Below, piece after piece: positions 6,397 through 13,129 of a stretch of 13,129 nucleotides of DNA (its first letter is position 1; every line of letters starts with the position of its first letter). Below the pieces are notes generated by a model, which saw only the letters and a list, made by a program, of their open reading frames with translations, was not told the origin of the DNA and ran no database searches. The position numbers were made by a program, and so were the translations under genes. This stretch comes from JBBQKI01 sp038326725. Its GTDB lineage: Bacteria; Bacteroidota; Bacteroidia; Flavobacteriales; Flavobacteriaceae. The stretch covers positions 1 to 13,129 of the forward strand of contig JBBQKI010000048.1 in NCBI GenBank assembly GCA_038326725.1, in the 5' to 3' direction.

Positions 6397-7236
6397 TCAG
6401 AATTCTGATTTAAAGTTAACGGTAATGGAATCCCTGTATTCCAATCCAAAAAGGGTGGAAGCACTGCCCACGGTGGTGGAATTGCTTTTATAAATAGCTA
6501 TTTCCAAATATCCGGAAGAATTCCAAAGTGCCAGTTTTTTCCCGTCTTCTTCCCTTTTTTCGGGGGGTTGGTCAAAATTGATGGCGTCGCTGTAGTGGGT
6601 ATGTATTTTTTCAAAAGTAACGGTGCGGGCTGAAATTTTGAACTCGCGCCCTTTCCCTATTTTTTCAAAAAGCGATTTGTGAATGTTGCTGATTACGTTT
6701 CCGTAATTATCAATATAAATTACATTCCCTATTAGTTGTGTTTCCCCTTGGCTAACCACCGGGCGGATACCTTTTAATTCCTTGATTTCGGTTATTGTTT
6801 TTCCAATTACTTCCAAAGTGCCTCCCCGGGCTATGTGGGTAGCCACTTTCACAAAAACATCGAATACGGGAAAACTGCTGGTAAAGCGTTCGTGAATATT
6901 GATTTCAACCATTTTCTCGGGCATTTTCTCCACCGTCAGCATCGAAATAATTCCATTGTCGGCGCCAATAAAATAATGTCCGTTCAGAAGAACCGCGATA
7001 TGACGGTTTTCCGGGGTTAGTTCCGAATCTATCCCGATAATGTGTATTGTCCCCGCAGGAAAACTTTGATATGCATTTTGAATGATGTACGCCGCTTCGG
7101 TCAAATGAAAGGGCGAAACGGAATGGGAGATGTCAACAATCCTCACATCTGCCAGTTCGCTGTAGATTGCGCCCTTCACCGCTCCCGCAAAGTGGTCTTT
7201 TTCCCCAAAATCGGTGGTGAGCGTAATTATAGCCAT
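6397..7236 (-). CDS. SAM hydroxide adenosyltransferase-like protein (DUF62 family)
   Basis: DUF62 enzymes split S-adenosylmethionine with water into adenosine and methionine, and are relatives of fluorinase and chlorinase. The 279-residue product has the family start ITLTTDFG (residues 4-11), VDISHSVSPF, AAYIIQNAY, GADNGIISML and the C-terminal domain motif YIDNYGNVISNI. From memory the active site of characterised members is an Asp-Arg-His triad in D-P-G-V-G...R and F-H-G-R-D. Here Asp70 and Arg78 are present in GIDSELTPENR, but the His position reads SFPVFD with Pro123. Activity should therefore not be assumed. It appears to be the first gene of a unit continuing into the ABM gene and gldFG, and is divergent from phoH. 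Confidence 0.88.
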   Translation of the reverse strand: MAIITLTTDFGEKDHFAGAVKGAIYSELADVRIVDISHSVSPFHLTEAAYIIQNAYQSFPAGTIHIIGIDSELTPENRHIAVLLNGHYFIGADNGIISMLTVEKMPEKMVEINIHERFTSSFPVFDVFVKVATHIARGGTLEVIGKTITEIKELKGIRPVVSQGETQLIGNVIYIDNYGNVISNIHKSLFEKIGKGREFKISARTVTFEKIHTHYSDAINFDQPPEKREEDGKKLALWNSSGYLEIAIYKSNSTTVGSASTLFGLEYRDSITVNFKSEF

Positions 7237-7272
7237 AAGCGAATTGTTGATATTTTCTTAAAACGGGTACCA

Positions 7273-7280
7273 CAAAAATA
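7273..7280 (-). promoter_or_regulatory. -7 promoter box for the DUF62 operon
   Basis: TATTTTTG on the minus strand (7280-7273) matches TAnnTTTG and would give a leader of about 30 nt before the ATG at 7236. A TTG lies 15 nt upstream, closer than the normal -33 spacing. It almost touches an oppositely facing box at 7284-7291. Confidence 0.42.
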
Positions 7281-7283
7281 CTT

Positions 7284-7291
7284 TACTTTTG
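7284..7291 (+). promoter_or_regulatory. -7 promoter box for phoH-purC
   Basis: TACTTTTG on the plus strand matches TAnnTTTG. It would give a leader of about 100 nt before the phoH start at 7397. No TTG is seen at the expected -33 distance, so this is tentative; promoters nearer the gene, in the very AT-rich 7325-7395, are possible. Confidence 0.35.
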
Positions 7292-7396
7292 TTAGCAACG
7301 AAACTATTTTTTGCGGAAGCGGGAAATTCGTTTTTGGTATTTATTTTTTAAAAAATCAAAACACATATATAATAACAATAAACAATAAAAAAAAAT

Positions 7397-8350
7397 TTGA
7401 ACGAACTTGTAATCGAACTTTCCGAAATTAGCCCAAGGGATTTCTTCGGCCTTGAAAACGCTAATGTTGATTTATTAAAAAAATACTTTCCCAAACTGAA
7501 AATTGTTGCCCGAGGCAGTAAGATAAAGGCTTACGGCGATGATGATGTGTTGGAGGAATTCGATAAGCGGATAAACATGCTTTTGGATCATTTTTCAAAG
7601 TACAATTCCATTGACGAAAATATAATTGAACGGGTCCTTTTGAGCCACAGCAGCAAGGATTATGAAACCCCAGAAAGCAGTAACGAAATTATCGTGCATG
7701 GCGTTAACGGCAAACCAATTAAAGCACAAACGGCCAACCAAAGAAAATTAGTGGAATCCATGCGTGTAAACGATATGGTTTTTGCCGTTGGCCCAGCCGG
7801 AACCGGGAAAACCTATACCGGTGTGGCATTGGCGGTAAAAGCGCTGAAGGATAAAGAAGTTAAACGAATCATTTTGACCCGTCCCGCTGTTGAGGCCGGG
7901 GAAAATCTGGGTTTTTTACCCGGAGATTTGAAAGAAAAATTGGATCCGTATATGCAGCCATTATATGATGCGTTGCGCGATATGATCCCGCCAGAAAAAT
8001 TGGCCTCGCATATTGAAAACGGCATTATTCAAATTGCACCCTTAGCTTTTATGCGTGGGCGGACTTTGGACAACGCTTTTGTGATTTTGGATGAAGCCCA
8101 AAACACCACCCACGCCCAAATGAAAATGTTTTTGACGCGTATGGGGAAAAATGCAAAGTTCATGATCACAGGCGATCCCGGGCAAATAGACCTTCCGCGA
8201 AGGGTGATTTCCGGGTTGAAGGAGGCTTTGTTGATTTTAAAAGACGTTAATGGGGTGGGAATGATTTATTTGGACGACAAAGATATCATCCGGCACCGCT
8301 TGGTAAAGGCCGTGATTGCTGCTTATAAATCCATTGAGAATATTGATTGA
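7397..8350 (+). CDS. phoH: PhoH family ATPase
   Basis: A cytoplasmic P-loop NTPase of the PhoH family, related to the helicase-like part of RNA-associated proteins; its exact role is not settled. The 317-residue product carries Walker A GPAGTGKT at 132-139, Walker B VILDEAQN at 229-236 and the family blocks LTRPAVEAGENLGFLPGDL and MFLTRMGKNAKFMITGDPGQ. The start is a TTG (7397-7399) preceded by an A-rich stretch; the first residues NELVIELSEISPRDFFG match the usual flavobacterial N-terminus and no upstream ATG is available in frame. The normal length and conserved N-terminus support the rare start codon. It is followed 8 nt later by purC, so the two are probably co-transcribed. Confidence 0.95.
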   Translation: MNELVIELSEISPRDFFGLENANVDLLKKYFPKLKIVARGSKIKAYGDDDVLEEFDKRINMLLDHFSKYNSIDENIIERVLLSHSSKDYETPESSNEIIVHGVNGKPIKAQTANQRKLVESMRVNDMVFAVGPAGTGKTYTGVALAVKALKDKEVKRIILTRPAVEAGENLGFLPGDLKEKLDPYMQPLYDALRDMIPPEKLASHIENGIIQIAPLAFMRGRTLDNAFVILDEAQNTTHAQMKMFLTRMGKNAKFMITGDPGQIDLPRRVISGLKEALLILKDVNGVGMIYLDDKDIIRHRLVKAVIAAYKSIENID

Positions 8351-8358
8351 GTTAAAAA

Positions 8359-9315
8359 ATGAAGAATACCATTACTGCTACAAATTTTAATTTTCCCGGA
8401 CAAAAAAGTGTTTATCACGGTAAGGTTCGCGAAGTTTATACCCTGCAAAACAATATTTTGGTGATGATAGCTACTGACAGGCTAAGTGCTTTTGATGTAG
8501 TGATGCCCAAAGGAATTCCCTATAAAGGGCAAATTCTAAATCAAATTGCCACCAAAATGATGCGCGATACGAGCGATATTGTTCCGAACTGGCTTACCGC
8601 CACGCCCGATCCTAATGTGGCAGTTGGCGAAGCTTGCGAACCTTTTAAAGTGGAAATGGTAATCCGTGGCTATTTGAGCGGTCACGCCGCTCGCCAATAC
8701 AAAGCCGGGAAGCGCGAACTGTGTGGGGTAGCAATGCCGGACGAAATGAAAGAAAATGATAAATTTCCAAAACCCATAATAACACCTGCAACAAAAGCGG
8801 AAGCAGGGAGCCACGATGAGGATATTTCACGGGAAGGTATTTTAAAAAGAAATATCGTTTCTGAAGCTGATTATCTTCAATTGGAAGATTATACCCGAAA
8901 ACTTTTTCAGCGCGGAACTGAAATTGCAAATGACCGGGGATTGATTTTGGTGGACACCAAGTATGAATTCGGAAAAACGAAAGACGGGAAAATTGTTTTG
9001 ATCGATGAAATACACACCCCTGATTCTTCACGTTATTTTTATTTGGAAGGATATGAAAACCGACAAAAAAACAATGAACCGCAAAAACAGCTTTCAAAGG
9101 AATTCGTTCGCCAATGGCTGATAAAAAATGGGTTTCAGGGATTGGAAGGTCAGCAATTACCGGTGATGAGCGATGAATATGTTGAAACCGTTTCGGATCG
9201 TTATATTGAACTTTATGAAAACATAACCGGGGAAAAATTCATTAAAGCTGATGTATCTAATATTCATTCCCGTATAGAAAATAATGTTTTGGATTATTTA
9301 AGAAAGAATAAATAA
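8359..9315 (+). CDS. purC: Phosphoribosylaminoimidazole-succinocarboxamide synthase (SAICAR synthetase)
   Basis: PurC joins CAIR and aspartate, using ATP, to form SAICAR in de novo purine synthesis. The 318-residue product is of the longer form of the family. Its motifs include YHGKVREVY (19-27), the ATP-site region ATDRLSAFDVVMPKGIPYKG (38-57), EMVIRGYLSGHA (99-110), the signature LVDTKYEFG (197-205) and DEIHTPDSSRYF (216-227). The ATG at 8359 follows the phoH stop by 8 nt after an A-rich stretch. No strong hairpin follows the stop; the next gene converges after only 27 nt. Confidence 0.97.
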   Translation: MKNTITATNFNFPGQKSVYHGKVREVYTLQNNILVMIATDRLSAFDVVMPKGIPYKGQILNQIATKMMRDTSDIVPNWLTATPDPNVAVGEACEPFKVEMVIRGYLSGHAARQYKAGKRELCGVAMPDEMKENDKFPKPIITPATKAEAGSHDEDISREGILKRNIVSEADYLQLEDYTRKLFQRGTEIANDRGLILVDTKYEFGKTKDGKIVLIDEIHTPDSSRYFYLEGYENRQKNNEPQKQLSKEFVRQWLIKNGFQGLEGQQLPVMSDEYVETVSDRYIELYENITGEKFIKADVSNIHSRIENNVLDYLRKNK

Positions 9316-9342
9316 ATCTACATATTAAAGGAAAGGCTTTTT

Positions 9343-10620
9343 TTACTTTTCGGATTTAAAATTGAAGCCGTAAACGTAGCCCAAATTTATTTCGGTGAAA
9401 TCAGCCTGACCCAAATTGGCATTTAAAGCAGCTTCCAAATAAATATTATGAACCGGATTTTGATTGGTGCCGATTAAATAATAACGAAGAGCTATCCGAC
9501 TGGAAATAGTGCGCTTCAGTTCATAATAACTATCAAGTTCCCCCAAAACCACCACGGTTTGGGTGTCCCCGTTTTCAGATATATTATCATATTGATATCC
9601 TTGGTTCAATTTCCAGTCAATCTGATAAAAAGGTTTTGAAATATTCAGTCCGAGTTGAAATTCAAAACCAACGTGATTCAATAAAAGTTCGGCACTGCCA
9701 AAAAGACCGTAATTAGAGGCATAAGCAAAGGGTTTTTCTTTAAAATGTGGATATTCTTCAACAATCAAAGCTTCGTCGTTTTGGATGTAATCGTAATAAT
9801 TTTCATAAAAACGATAGAAAATTCCCCCACCGAATTTATAGGTTTTGTTGATGATTTTTCCATAGGAAACGGCAACACAATATACTTCCTTGCGGTCATT
9901 GAAAATTTCAGAAAGTGCATTTTGGCCCAACCCCGTACGTACCGAAAAATAACTTTGGGTAGTTCTTTTAAAAACCGGTTTTTGTACTGAATCCTGAATT
10001 TGGACCGTTCGATTATTATATTTAATCATAGCGGATGCACTGAGGACAAAGGAATTAAAACCTTGGTTTGGAAGCCGAGTATGCCCGTTTGAATTGTGGA
10101 TATAACCGCCCCCCAAGCGCCAATCAATTTTTTCAGCTTCAATAATATCGTAATAAAAGAACATTTTAAAGGCCCAAGTAAATTTTGTGGAAATGGCCCT
10201 GTTGAAAGGGTTTGTAATGGAATCGAAGCTTTTGTTGAAGTAGGACCCGCCCAGGCCAATGGCCAAGTGCATATCTTTTTTTTCTTTTCTGAAAATATCA
10301 AATTCCACATAAGGGATTGCGGTAATGGAATAACCCACATTTTTGCCGTTTCCGTAATCCGTAAATCCCAAACTTACTCCTGTTCGGGGATAGTTTAGTC
10401 TATATGCCCATTCCTGAGGATTGTTGTTTTGGTACTTTCCAAGGCTTAAAAACAACCCTTTTTGAGGATCGGTTTCCGGAAAATTGGAATTGGAAGGCAT
10501 CGTTTTTCCGAACAATAATTCCCAGGAAATATAATGAGTAGAAGGGTTTGTTTCCTCGGTTTGTTGCGCATAAAGGCAAGCCGAAAACAATAAAAAACAG
10601 ATGGTTAGTCTTGCGTGCAT
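9343..10620 (-). CDS. Outer-membrane PagL/acyloxyacyl hydrolase-like protein
   Basis: The product is 425 residues from the ATG at 10620, chosen over a TTG six codons upstream because it puts a clean signal peptide at the N-terminus (MHARLTICFLLFSACLYA, probable cut before QQ). The mature part is rich in aromatic, Gly and alternating hydrophobic strands and ends in FNFKSEK, consistent with an outer-membrane beta-barrel. Residues 174-190 contain IHNSNGHTRLPNQGFNS, matching the His-x-Ser-Asn...Pro-Asn-x-Gly-x-Asn pattern of lipid A 3-O-deacylase (PagL) relatives, with His175 and Ser177 as the expected catalytic pair. It is much longer than classical PagL, with over 230 residues of further strands after the motif, so substrate and activity are open. 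It converges with purC and follows the topoisomerase gene after 86 nt. Confidence 0.72.
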   Translation of the reverse strand: MHARLTICFLLFSACLYAQQTEETNPSTHYISWELLFGKTMPSNSNFPETDPQKGLFLSLGKYQNNNPQEWAYRLNYPRTGVSLGFTDYGNGKNVGYSITAIPYVEFDIFRKEKKDMHLAIGLGGSYFNKSFDSITNPFNRAISTKFTWAFKMFFYYDIIEAEKIDWRLGGGYIHNSNGHTRLPNQGFNSFVLSASAMIKYNNRTVQIQDSVQKPVFKRTTQSYFSVRTGLGQNALSEIFNDRKEVYCVAVSYGKIINKTYKFGGGIFYRFYENYYDYIQNDEALIVEEYPHFKEKPFAYASNYGLFGSAELLLNHVGFEFQLGLNISKPFYQIDWKLNQGYQYDNISENGDTQTVVVLGELDSYYELKRTISSRIALRYYLIGTNQNPVHNIYLEAALNANLGQADFTEINLGYVYGFNFKSEK

Positions 10621-10706
10621 TTCGGGCGCAAGTAACAATTTCCCTTTTTATTTTAAAAATTTAAGGCTTAAAAATTTTAAAATGTATTTGAAATGAAGTG
10701 GAGTTT

Positions 10707-11783
10707 TTAATCCAATTCAATTTTATATTCCGAAAGGATTTTCAGTAAAACTGTTTCCGATGCAGAAAGAAAGGGAAGGTTGTCTTCAAAAAAATCCAAT
10801 TTTTTGAAATATTTTTTTAAGGAACCGTTTTCATATTTTTCAACAAGCACGGGATGGATGTAGTAGGATTTGCAGACAGTTCGTGTGTTTCCAAGCCCAT
10901 TTGCGGCCGCGTCATAAGCTACGAAAATGTTTTTTTGTGCTGCAATTTTTGTTTCCGGTTCTTCAAGGTTGTGCAAGGTTTCAAAAAATATTTTGCTTGC
11001 GGCCCAAGTCCTGAAATCCTTGGCAGAAAAATGGTCGCCGGTAATGTCTTGAATATATTCGTTCACCATCCCACTATCGATACTTTGACTGTTTCCTTCT
11101 TCATCATAATATTGAAAAAGGTCGTATCCGGGTATTTCTTCACATTGCAAAACAAGTTTTTGAAGTTTTTTGTTTTTCAATGTAATGGTGTGTTTTTTAC
11201 CTTTTTTCCCAACAAAATTAAAGGAAATCTTATCCTTGAAAATATTCAAATGCTTTGTCCGCAACGTAGATAAACCATAAGATTTATTTGCCTTGGCATA
11301 GCAATCATTCCCAATACGGATGTGGGTTTCTTCCATTAATTTTAAAACTAATGCCAAGCATTTTTGCTTCGTCATTTTGGGTTGGTTCAAATCCAATTCA
11401 ACTTTTTCCCTAATAAGGGGAAGCACTTTTCCAAAAGCAATCATTTTAAAAAATTTGGTTTTGTTGCGGATTTGCGACCAGCGCGGATGGTAGCGGTATT
11501 GTTTGCGCTCTTTTAGGTCAAAACCCACAACTTGAAGATGGCCGTTGGACACGGGCGTAATCATCACATTTTGCCAGGCTGGCGGGATTACAAGTTTTTT
11601 GAAACGTTCCAAAGATGGTTTGTCTACAATTTTTATTTCCTTTTCAGTGAAATAAAAACCTTTACCGTGGCGGTGCCTTTTTATGGTAAGTTTATTTTCG
11701 GTTATATAAACCAGATTTGCCGCTTGGGCTGCTTCCATCGGGTTTTTGAGCATTTTTTTTGCTTGTGGTGCTTTTATTGTCAT
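10707..11783 (-). CDS. DNA topoisomerase IB (poxvirus-type)
   Basis: Type IB topoisomerases relax supercoils by a 3'-phosphotyrosine nick without ATP. The 358-residue product has the N-terminal clamp domain (about 25-100, including GHLQVVGFDLKERKQYRYHP) and the catalytic domain. Active-site residues are visible: Arg156 in HIRIGN, Lys within GKKGKKH (192-198), Arg258 in DFRTWAA, Asn299 in GLGNTRTVC and the nucleophile Tyr308 in SYYIHP. Asn sits nine residues before Tyr, where the vaccinia enzyme has His; I recall the Deinococcus enzyme also has Asn there. An ATG at 11852 would add 23 residues, but a -7 promoter box lies directly before the ATG at 11783 and the extra residues look non-conserved, so the shorter form is chosen. 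Confidence 0.93.
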   Translation of the reverse strand: MTIKAPQAKKMLKNPMEAAQAANLVYITENKLTIKRHRHGKGFYFTEKEIKIVDKPSLERFKKLVIPPAWQNVMITPVSNGHLQVVGFDLKERKQYRYHPRWSQIRNKTKFFKMIAFGKVLPLIREKVELDLNQPKMTKQKCLALVLKLMEETHIRIGNDCYAKANKSYGLSTLRTKHLNIFKDKISFNFVGKKGKKHTITLKNKKLQKLVLQCEEIPGYDLFQYYDEEGNSQSIDSGMVNEYIQDITGDHFSAKDFRTWAASKIFFETLHNLEEPETKIAAQKNIFVAYDAAANGLGNTRTVCKSYYIHPVLVEKYENGSLKKYFKKLDFFEDNLPFLSASETVLLKILSEYKIELD

Positions 11784-11786
11784 ATT

Positions 11787-11794
11787 CAAAAGTA
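11787..11794 (-). promoter_or_regulatory. -7 promoter box at the topoisomerase IB start
   Basis: TACTTTTG on the minus strand (11794-11787) matches TAnnTTTG and ends only 3 nt before the ATG at 11783, suggesting a transcript beginning at or within a few bases of the start codon. No clear TTG lies at the expected -33 distance. Confidence 0.42.
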
Positions 11795-11835
11795 GGTTTC
11801 GGAAATCAATTAAATTCATAACGAAATGACAAAAG

Positions 11836-12030
11836 TTGAGTAGTATCTTCAAAACCTACTTGTGGAAATCTGAGTCTTTATTAAAAATAATCTTGGCTGA
11901 TGCCACGCAGGAAACATGCCAAAAAGTTTTGGAAATAGGGATGAATGATTATATGACCAAACTGGTAAACAAGGGATTTATTGCTGGAAAAATGCAGCGT
12001 CATCATAATTCAATTTTGAAAATTGCTTGA
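11836..12030 (+). pseudogene. Remnant of a response-regulator receiver (REC) domain
   Basis: The 64-codon frame contains KIILADATQETCQKVLEIGMNDYMTKLVNK (in part: ADATQETCQKVLEIGMNDYM), which matches the end of a CheY-like receiver domain: the I-I-A-L-T-A-D-A strand, the helix, G-M-N-D-Y and the conserved Lys-Pro. Two or three residues of the I-I-A-L-T-A strand are missing, the Pro after Lys is Leu, and everything before it, including the phosphate-accepting Asp, is absent. No ATG or ribosome-binding signal precedes it. In flavobacteria this sequence type is usual at the end of hybrid histidine kinases. I read it as the decayed 3' end of such a gene, lying on the strand opposite to both neighbours. 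Confidence 0.7.
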
Positions 12031-12063
12031 ATTTACTTCAAATTAAATTCTTCTATTTCCGCT

Positions 12064-13129
12064 TCATTCAAAATAACTAAAGGTTTCCCCGTCTTTTATT
12101 TTCAGTAAAGTTTCATATATAAGCTTGATCACGTTTTCCACATCATCGCGGTGGACCATTTCAACAGTAGTATGCATGTAGCGTAACGGCAATGAGATAA
12201 GTGCACTTGCGACACCTTCATTGCTGTAAGCAAAAGCATCGGTATCAGTCCCGGTGGCACGCGAAACCGCAGAACGCTGGAATGGTATTTTTTTGTTTTC
12301 GGCGGTTTCAACAATCAAGTCGCGGAGTTTTTGCTGTACTGCCGGGCCATAAGCTATTACCGGACCAGCCCCCATTTCGATGAGGCCCTCCCTTTTTTTG
12401 TCGATCATTGGGGTAGTGGTGTCGTGGGTTACATCGGTAACAATCGCCACGTTGGGTTTGATCCGGTGGGCTATCATTTCCGCACCGCGCAACCCTATTT
12501 CTTCCTGTACAGAATTGGTGATGTAAAGTCCAAAGGGCAATTTCTTTTTATTTTCTGACAAGAGCCGCGCCACTTCGGCTATCATAAATCCTCCCATTCT
12601 GTTGTCCAATGCCCGACAAACAAATTTATCTTTATTCATCACATGAAATTGATCGGGATACGTAATCACGCAGCCAACGTGGATTCCCATTTGCTCAACT
12701 TCTTTTTTATCTTTAGCGCCCACATCAATAAAAATGTTGTCAAGCCTTGGTGGTTCTTCTTTCGTTTTATCGCGGGTATGGATTGCTGGCCAGCCAAAAA
12801 CACCTTTAATAATTCCTTTTTTTGTATGAATATCCACAATTTTTGATGGCGCAATTTGGTGGTCGCTGCCCCCGTTCCGTATCACGTACAACAAGCCATT
12901 ATCACTGATATAGTTCACGTACCAAGATATTTCGTCGGCATGTCCTTCAATTACTACTTTAAATTTTGCCTTAGGGTTAATCACCCCCACAGCGGTACCG
13001 TAAGTATCCGTAAAAAACTCATCTACATATGGCTTTAAATAATCCATCCACAATTTTTGTCCATCCCATTCATAACCGGTGGGCGCAGCATTGTTCAAAT
13101 AATTTTCTAAAAAGGAAAGAGATTTTTTG
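12064..13129 (-). CDS. M42 family metallopeptidase (glutamyl/deblocking aminopeptidase type), 5' end cut off
   Basis: A cytoplasmic, dinuclear-metal aminopeptidase, usually a large dodecamer that trims peptides. The frame is open through the right edge: upstream of the TTG at 13098 it continues KKSLSFLENYL, matching the family's N-terminal helix, so the true start lies outside the window. Metal and catalytic residues are visible in order: His in VIEGHADE, Asp in RALDNRMGG, the Glu pair in VQEEIGLRGA, Asp in TDVTHDTTTP and His in MHTTVEMVHRDD. ATGTDTDAF is the usual motif before the last block. It ends at the TGA at 12066-12064. No strong terminator is seen in the 33 nt between it and the receiver-domain remnant on the other strand. 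Confidence 0.93.
   Translation of the reverse strand, partial: KKSLSFLENYLNNAAPTGYEWDGQKLWMDYLKPYVDEFFTDTYGTAVGVINPKAKFKVVIEGHADEISWYVNYISDNGLLYVIRNGGSDHQIAPSKIVDIHTKKGIIKGVFGWPAIHTRDKTKEEPPRLDNIFIDVGAKDKKEVEQMGIHVGCVITYPDQFHVMNKDKFVCRALDNRMGGFMIAEVARLLSENKKKLPFGLYITNSVQEEIGLRGAEMIAHRIKPNVAIVTDVTHDTTTPMIDKKREGLIEMGAGPVIAYGPAVQQKLRDLIVETAENKKIPFQRSAVSRATGTDTDAFAYSNEGVASALISLPLRYMHTTVEMVHRDDVENVIKLIYETLLKIKDGETFSYFE

Noticed and set aside
9316..9342. Possible terminator AAAG-GAAAGG-CTTT between purC and the converging gene.
   Set aside because: Only four base pairs of stem; the T run alone is not enough to call it.
10657..10677. AT-only palindrome between the topoisomerase IB and PagL-like genes as a terminator.
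   Set aside because: The pairing is almost all A-T with a mismatch or bulge; likely chance in AT-rich DNA.
11784..11852. N-terminal extension of topoisomerase IB from the ATG at 11852.
   Set aside because: It overlaps the -7 promoter box and the added residues do not look like the family N-terminus.
12331..12558. Plus-strand open frames opposite the M42 peptidase, dnaN, gldG and topoisomerase genes.
   Set aside because: They are antisense shadows of well-supported genes, with no recognisable domain or start signal.

Overview
The window reads as an ordinary chromosomal stretch of a member of the Flavobacteriaceae (phylum Bacteroidota). Supporting signs are the gliding genes gldF and gldG, Bacteroidota-type -7 promoter boxes (TAnnTTTG), a lipoprotein whose mature end starts Cys-Ser-Lys-Lys-Asp-Asp-Asp, AT-rich intergenic DNA and short palindromic repeats of the kind scattered through flavobacterial genomes. 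No rRNA, tRNA, CRISPR array, insertion sequence, prophage or recognisable defence cassette was found.

Layout, left to right. (1) 1-1439, minus strand: mnmE, a tRNA-modifying GTPase, lacking only its last few codons at the left edge. Two palindromic repeats lie inside its reading frame. (2) 1440-1758: a gap holding a possible 40-residue membrane microprotein on the plus strand and a hairpin terminator. (3) 1759-2271, minus: a small lipoprotein. (4) 2347-3516, minus: dnaN (DNA polymerase III sliding clamp) with its own promoter and terminator. (5) 3624-7236, minus: a likely operon of a SAM hydroxide adenosyltransferase-like protein (DUF62), an ABM-fold small protein, gldF and gldG. (6) 7237-7396: a divergent promoter region. 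(7) 7397-9315, plus: phoH and purC, 8 nt apart. (8) 9343-10620, minus: an outer-membrane PagL/acyloxyacyl-hydrolase-like protein. (9) 10707-11783, minus: DNA topoisomerase IB. (10) 11836-12030, plus: a decayed piece of a response-regulator receiver domain. (11) 12064 to the right edge, minus: an M42 family aminopeptidase missing its first codons.

Most genes are housekeeping (tRNA modification, replication clamp, purine synthesis, topology, peptide turnover), with envelope functions added (gliding ABC transporter, lipoprotein, outer-membrane barrel). I see no evidence for a new multi-gene system. The observations most worth following are the two in-frame palindromic repeats in mnmE with a third related copy upstream of gldF, the receiver-domain remnant, an apparently altered active site in the DUF62 protein, and core promoters so close to the start codons of mnmE and topoisomerase IB that their mRNAs may be leaderless.
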